Assembly (NCBI RefSeq): GCF_051175315.1
Contig: NZ_CP195100.1
Coordinates: 1,116,001 to 1,180,000 of the forward strand
DNA from: Tundrisphaera sp051175315
GTDB taxonomy: Bacteria; Planctomycetota; Planctomycetia; Isosphaerales; Isosphaeraceae
Length of the DNA: 64,000 bases
Reading direction: 5' to 3'
In this document: positions 60,789-64,000 of the stretch, piece after piece
How the letters are laid out: the number at the start of each line of letters is the position of its first letter
Numbering within the stretch: the first letter of the stretch is position 1
Notes under the pieces: model-generated
Told to the model about the DNA's origin: nothing
Databases searched by the model: none
Seen by the model: only the letters and a program-made list of their open reading frames with translations
Made by a program: the position numbers and the translations under genes

Positions 60789-61826
60789 TCAGAAGCCCTG
60801 GCCCTTGGTCGTCGTCTTGACCCGCGCCAGGTACATGTCGGCCGCGATGAACAGGGTCGATCCGTCCTCGCCGCCGAACGCGACGTTGCCGTTGGGGACG
60901 CCCGTGACCAGGGTCCCCAGGTGGGTGCCGTCGGGGTCGAACACCAGGACGCCCCCCGGCCCGGTCGCGAAGACGTTGCCCGCCTTGTCCACCTTCAGCC
61001 CGTCGGGCAGCCCCTTGAGCGTCTTGGTCCCGCGCGTGGCGTCGAAGAAGACCCGCCCGTTGGCGACGGTCCCGTCGTCCTTGAGGTCGAAGGCCATCCA
61101 GATCGCCCGCTCCGAGTCGGAGTTGGCGACATACAGCGTCTTCTCGTCGGGGGAGAGCCCGATGCCGTTGGGGTGGGACATCTCCTTGGTGATCAGCGTC
61201 ACCTTCCCATCCTTCGCCAGGCGGTAGACCCCGTTGAACGGGATCTCCTTGAGCGGGGACTTCTCTCCCCCCTCCAGGCCGTACGACGGGTCCGTGAAGT
61301 AGATCGAGCCGTCGGAGTGGAGCACGGCATCATTCGGGCTGTTGAATCGCTTCCCCTCGAAGCGGTCGGCCAGCGTGGTGAACGACCCGTCGGCCTCCAG
61401 GCGGGCGATCCGGCGGTCGCCGTGCTGGCAGAGGATCAGCTTCCCGTCTTTGTCGAACAGGAGCCCGTTGGACCCCGGCTCGCCGCCGCGGGGCTCCTTG
61501 CCGGTGTACCCGCTGGGCTTGAGGAAGACCGAGGCCTCCCGATCCCCGGACTTCCATCGGTGGACGACGTTGCGGGGCACATCGGAGAAGACGACCGACC
61601 CGCCCTTGCGATCCCAGGCGGTCCCTTCCGACCAGTCGAAGCCCTCGGCCAGAATCTCGATCTTCGCCCCGGCGGGGATCAACTTGTCGAACCGGGGGTC
61701 GTTGCGCTCGATCCCGCCCAGTGACTTGGCGGCGACGGGGGCGGCCTCCTGGGCCGAGACCAGAGGGGCTAACCAGAGGCAGGCCGCGATTCCGGCCGCG
61801 TGGGCCCCGGTGATCGTTCGATACAT
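60789..61826 (-). CDS. SMP-30/gluconolactonase-like secreted protein
   Basis: 345 residues. A signal peptide (MYRTITGAHAAGIAACLWLA, cleavage near VSAQ) and six beta-propeller blades: GFDWSEGTAWDRKGG, NGLLFDKDGKLIL, NSPNDAVLHSDGSIYFTD, HPNGIGLSPDEKTLYVANS and LPDGLKVDKAGNVFATG. The family opens sugar lactones or hydrolyses related esters with a divalent metal. The substrate here is unknown. Confidence 0.9.
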   Translation of the reverse strand: MYRTITGAHAAGIAACLWLAPLVSAQEAAPVAAKSLGGIERNDPRFDKLIPAGAKIEILAEGFDWSEGTAWDRKGGSVVFSDVPRNVVHRWKSGDREASVFLKPSGYTGKEPRGGEPGSNGLLFDKDGKLILCQHGDRRIARLEADGSFTTLADRFEGKRFNSPNDAVLHSDGSIYFTDPSYGLEGGEKSPLKEIPFNGVYRLAKDGKVTLITKEMSHPNGIGLSPDEKTLYVANSDSERAIWMAFDLKDDGTVANGRVFFDATRGTKTLKGLPDGLKVDKAGNVFATGPGGVLVFDPDGTHLGTLVTGVPNGNVAFGGEDGSTLFIAADMYLARVKTTTKGQGF

Positions 61827-62106
61827 GGCGGTCGATCTCGTGAACTCGGGTGAGTGTAGGAGGGCCGATCGACGCGACGGCGCCTCGTTTCAGATCCGCA
61901 ATAGTCTCAGATGCCGGACCACGCGTCGAGTTTCCTGAATCCGGACGACGCACCCGCGATCCGCCGATCGTGGGCCGAGGGCCCGGGGGACCGGGTTGCG
62001 CCGGAGGCGGGTCCGGTTTCTTGCGGCGATGGTCGGTTCCGGGGCGGGAGGTTACACTGGGGGGGCGGTCGATCTGGCAGAGGGGCGGTGGTCGAGGGGG
62101 TCTGCG

Positions 62107-63906
62107 ATGGCGCTGGTCAGCATGCGGGGGGTGGGGATCGCTTTCGGCGGGCCGAAACTCCTCGACGGGGTCGACTGGCAACTGGAGCACGGCCAGAGGG
62201 TCGGGCTGGTCGGGCGTAACGGGGCGGGCAAGACGACCTTGATGCGGCTCCTCCACGGCGACGTCTCGCCCGACGAGGGGGAGATCGTCCGGTCCCAGGG
62301 TGCCCGGATCGCCCGCCTGCCCCAGGACGTCCCCGCGGGCCGGGGCGGGTCGGTGTACGACGAGGTGGCCGCGCCCCCCGACGACGGCGACCGGGCGGCG
62401 CACCCGCCCGAGGCCCACGTCATCGAGAAGATCCTGTCCCGGATGGGGCTCGATCCCGACGCCGCGTTCGCCTCGCTTTCCTCGGGGATGAAGCGGCGGG
62501 TCCTGCTGGCCCGGGCGCTCGCCTCCGAGCCCGACGTCCTACTGCTCGACGAGCCGACCAACCACCTGGACATCGAGTCGATCCGCTGGCTCGAAGACTA
62601 CCTGATGCGGTATGGCGGGACGCTGGTCTTCGTCACCCACGACCGGACCTTCCTGTCGCGCCTGGCCACCCGGATCGTGGAGGTCGACCGCGGCCGCCTG
62701 TTCGACTGGTCGTGCGACTACCCGACCTTCCTGGAGCGCAAGGAGGCGGCGCTGGCCGCCGAGGAGCGGCAGAACGCCCTGTTCGACAAGAGGCTGGCCC
62801 ATGAAGAGGTCTGGATCCGCAAGGGGGTCGAGGCCCGACGCACCCGCAACGAGGGGCGTGTCCGGGCCCTCAAGGCGATGCGCGAGGCCCGCCGCGAGCG
62901 CCGGGACCGGGTCGGATCGGCCAAGGTCCAGGTGCAGGAGGCCGACCGCTCGGGCGCCCTGGTCCTGGAGGCCAAGGGGGCGTCGCTCCGCTATGGCGAA
63001 CGCACCGTCATCGCCGACGCCACCACGACCGTGATGCGCGGCGACAAGATCGGCATCATCGGCCCGAACGGGTCGGGCAAGACGACCCTGATCCGGCTGC
63101 TGCTCGGCCAACTGCCCGCCACGTCGGGCACGGTCCGCCAGGGGACCAACCTGGAGATCGCCTATTTCGACCAGCTCCGCGCCGCGCTCGACGAGGAGCG
63201 GACCGTCCAGGACAACGTCGGGGAAGGCTACGAGAACGTGGTCATCAACGGCCAGCCCCGGCACGTCCTCGGCTATCTCCAGGACTTCCTGTTCGCCCCG
63301 GAACGGGCCCGGACCCTGGTGCGGGTCCTGTCGGGCGGGGAGCGGAACCGGCTCCTGCTGGCGAAGCTGTTCACCAAGCCGTCCAACGTCCTGGTCCTCG
63401 ACGAGCCGACCAACGACCTCGACGTCGAGACGCTCGAACTCCTGGAAAACCTCCTGGTCGACTACCAGGGGACGATCCTGCTGGTCAGCCACGACCGGAC
63501 GTTCCTGAACAACGTGGCCACCAGCGTCCTGTCGATCGACGACGCCGGGCGGGTCCGCGAGTCCCCGGGCGGCTACGACGACTGGCTCCGCCGCACCGAG
63601 GCGGAGGCCTCCGCCGCCGCGTCCGCCGCGAAGGCGGCCTCGGCCTCCGCCGCCGCTCCGGCTTCGGCCCCGGCCAAAGCCCGCAAGGCGAGCTACAAGG
63701 AAAGGAAGGAGCTGGAAGAACTGCCGGCCAGGATCGACGCCCTGGAACGGGAGCAGGCCCAGATCCACGACGCAATGGGCCAGCCCGAGTTCTATCAGAA
63801 GGAGTTCGCCGAGATCAGCAAGGTCAACGCCCGCCTGGAGGCGATCGCCGGGGAACTGGCCGCGGCCTTCGAACGGTGGGAGGCGTTGGAGGGGCTCGAA
63901 GGCTGA
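62107..63906 (+). CDS. uup: ABC-F ATPase, Uup-like
   Basis: 599 residues, two ABC domains without membrane segments. First: GRNGAGKTT, LSSGMKRR, LLLDEPTNHLD; second: GPNGSGKTT, LSGGERNR, LVLDEPTNDLD. An Ala/Ser-rich linker (EAEASAAASAAKAASASAAA region) leads to a C-terminal coiled coil (SYKERKELEELPARIDALER to the end), the DNA- or ribosome-binding tail of Uup. ABC-F proteins act on ribosomes or DNA rather than transport. The ATG at 62107 begins the homologous region. Confidence 0.93.
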   Translation: MALVSMRGVGIAFGGPKLLDGVDWQLEHGQRVGLVGRNGAGKTTLMRLLHGDVSPDEGEIVRSQGARIARLPQDVPAGRGGSVYDEVAAPPDDGDRAAHPPEAHVIEKILSRMGLDPDAAFASLSSGMKRRVLLARALASEPDVLLLDEPTNHLDIESIRWLEDYLMRYGGTLVFVTHDRTFLSRLATRIVEVDRGRLFDWSCDYPTFLERKEAALAAEERQNALFDKRLAHEEVWIRKGVEARRTRNEGRVRALKAMREARRERRDRVGSAKVQVQEADRSGALVLEAKGASLRYGERTVIADATTTVMRGDKIGIIGPNGSGKTTLIRLLLGQLPATSGTVRQGTNLEIAYFDQLRAALDEERTVQDNVGEGYENVVINGQPRHVLGYLQDFLFAPERARTLVRVLSGGERNRLLLAKLFTKPSNVLVLDEPTNDLDVETLELLENLLVDYQGTILLVSHDRTFLNNVATSVLSIDDAGRVRESPGGYDDWLRRTEAEASAAASAAKAASASAAAPASAPAKARKASYKERKELEELPARIDALEREQAQIHDAMGQPEFYQKEFAEISKVNARLEAIAGELAAAFERWEALEGLEG

Positions 63907-63960
63907 TCGTCGTGTATGATGGGGTGGACGATTCGGGTGGCATCCGGTGGAGGGTTCGAG

Positions 63961-64000
63961 GTGGCGGAAGGCACGTATCAGACGGTCGCCAAGGTCGGCG
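63961..64000 (+). CDS. Start of a possible Rieske 2Fe-2S protein, partial
   Basis: Only 13 codons are visible from a GTG at 63961, with GGAGG seven bases upstream. The translation (first codon read as Met) MAEGTYQTVAKVG resembles the beginning of Rieske ferredoxin / NirD-type proteins (VAKVGEIPEG is common there). Too short to be sure. Confidence 0.3.
   Translation, partial: MAEGTYQTVAKVG

Noticed and set aside
1..64000. CRISPR arrays, insertion sequences, integrons, prophage genes, tRNA or rRNA
   Set aside because: No regular direct repeats with spacers, transposase, integrase or structural RNA pattern was seen; by-eye reading cannot exclude a single tRNA.

Overview
The window is 64 kb of very G+C-rich chromosomal DNA, densely coding on both strands. 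It looks like a planctomycete, probably of the Isosphaeraceae type. The evidence is a DUF1559 pseudopilin-like protein, a PEP-CTERM secreted protein, a membrane-anchored Ser/Thr kinase, a very large TPR protein, YfhO-type membrane proteins, many TM-anchored or lipoprotein-signal proteins, and a diderm envelope (LptF/LptG permeases, an Omp85-like barrel). I saw no rRNA, tRNA, CRISPR array, insertion sequence, prophage or integron. Taxonomy is inferred from gene content only.

Region by region. 1-3507 (minus): two glycosyltransferases and the start of an MBOAT O-acyltransferase, an exopolysaccharide or glycan-decorating operon. 3.7-7.6 kb (plus): a PrpB-type lyase, then RNase Y and YmdB. 7.6-11 kb (minus): a phosphotransferase translationally coupled to a PlsC-type acyltransferase, then a secreted PEP-CTERM metalloprotease-like protein. 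11.5-12.7 kb: a small lipoprotein and a fumarylacetoacetate hydrolase family enzyme. 13-21 kb (plus): an envelope-lipid block of ketosynthase, acyl carrier protein, LpxL-like acyltransferase, membrane CX5R phosphatase, aminotransferase and two LptF/LptG-type permeases. 21.5-24.8 kb (plus): a tightly overlapping trio of small membrane protein, methyltransferase and sulfatase-like membrane transferase. 24.8-27.4 kb (minus): a lipoprotein and an aspartate-type aminotransferase. 27.8-32.1 kb (plus): a second FabF and an M1 peptidase fused to an outer-membrane barrel.

32.1-40.7 kb: an ECF sigma factor, a PleD-like receiver protein, an RlmI-type methyltransferase, an MBL-fold hydrolase, a pentapeptide-like protein with a K+-channel-like pore, a YfhO protein, a small zinc-binding protein and a PIN-domain toxin with its putative antitoxin. 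40.8-46 kb: a Ser/Thr kinase coupled to a small membrane protein, divergent from an isopropylmalate dehydrogenase family gene, then an HNH nuclease and a DUF1559 protein with a clear terminator. 46-57.5 kb (minus): a 7Fe ferredoxin, a secreted cyclophilin, a 1539-residue TPR protein, a second YfhO protein, a 2TM-RCK channel-like protein and an HtrA protease. 57.7-64 kb: RlmN, an alpha/beta hydrolase, thiol peroxidase, an SMP-30 family protein, a Uup-type ABC-F ATPase and the first codons of a possible Rieske protein.

Taken together the window is mostly cell-envelope construction and maintenance plus housekeeping RNA and translation functions. The most unusual items are the M1 peptidase-barrel fusion, the ketosynthase-ACP-acyltransferase set that resembles the rhizobial acpXL system in outline, the pentapeptide-like channel, and the RCK channel with an unorthodox filter.
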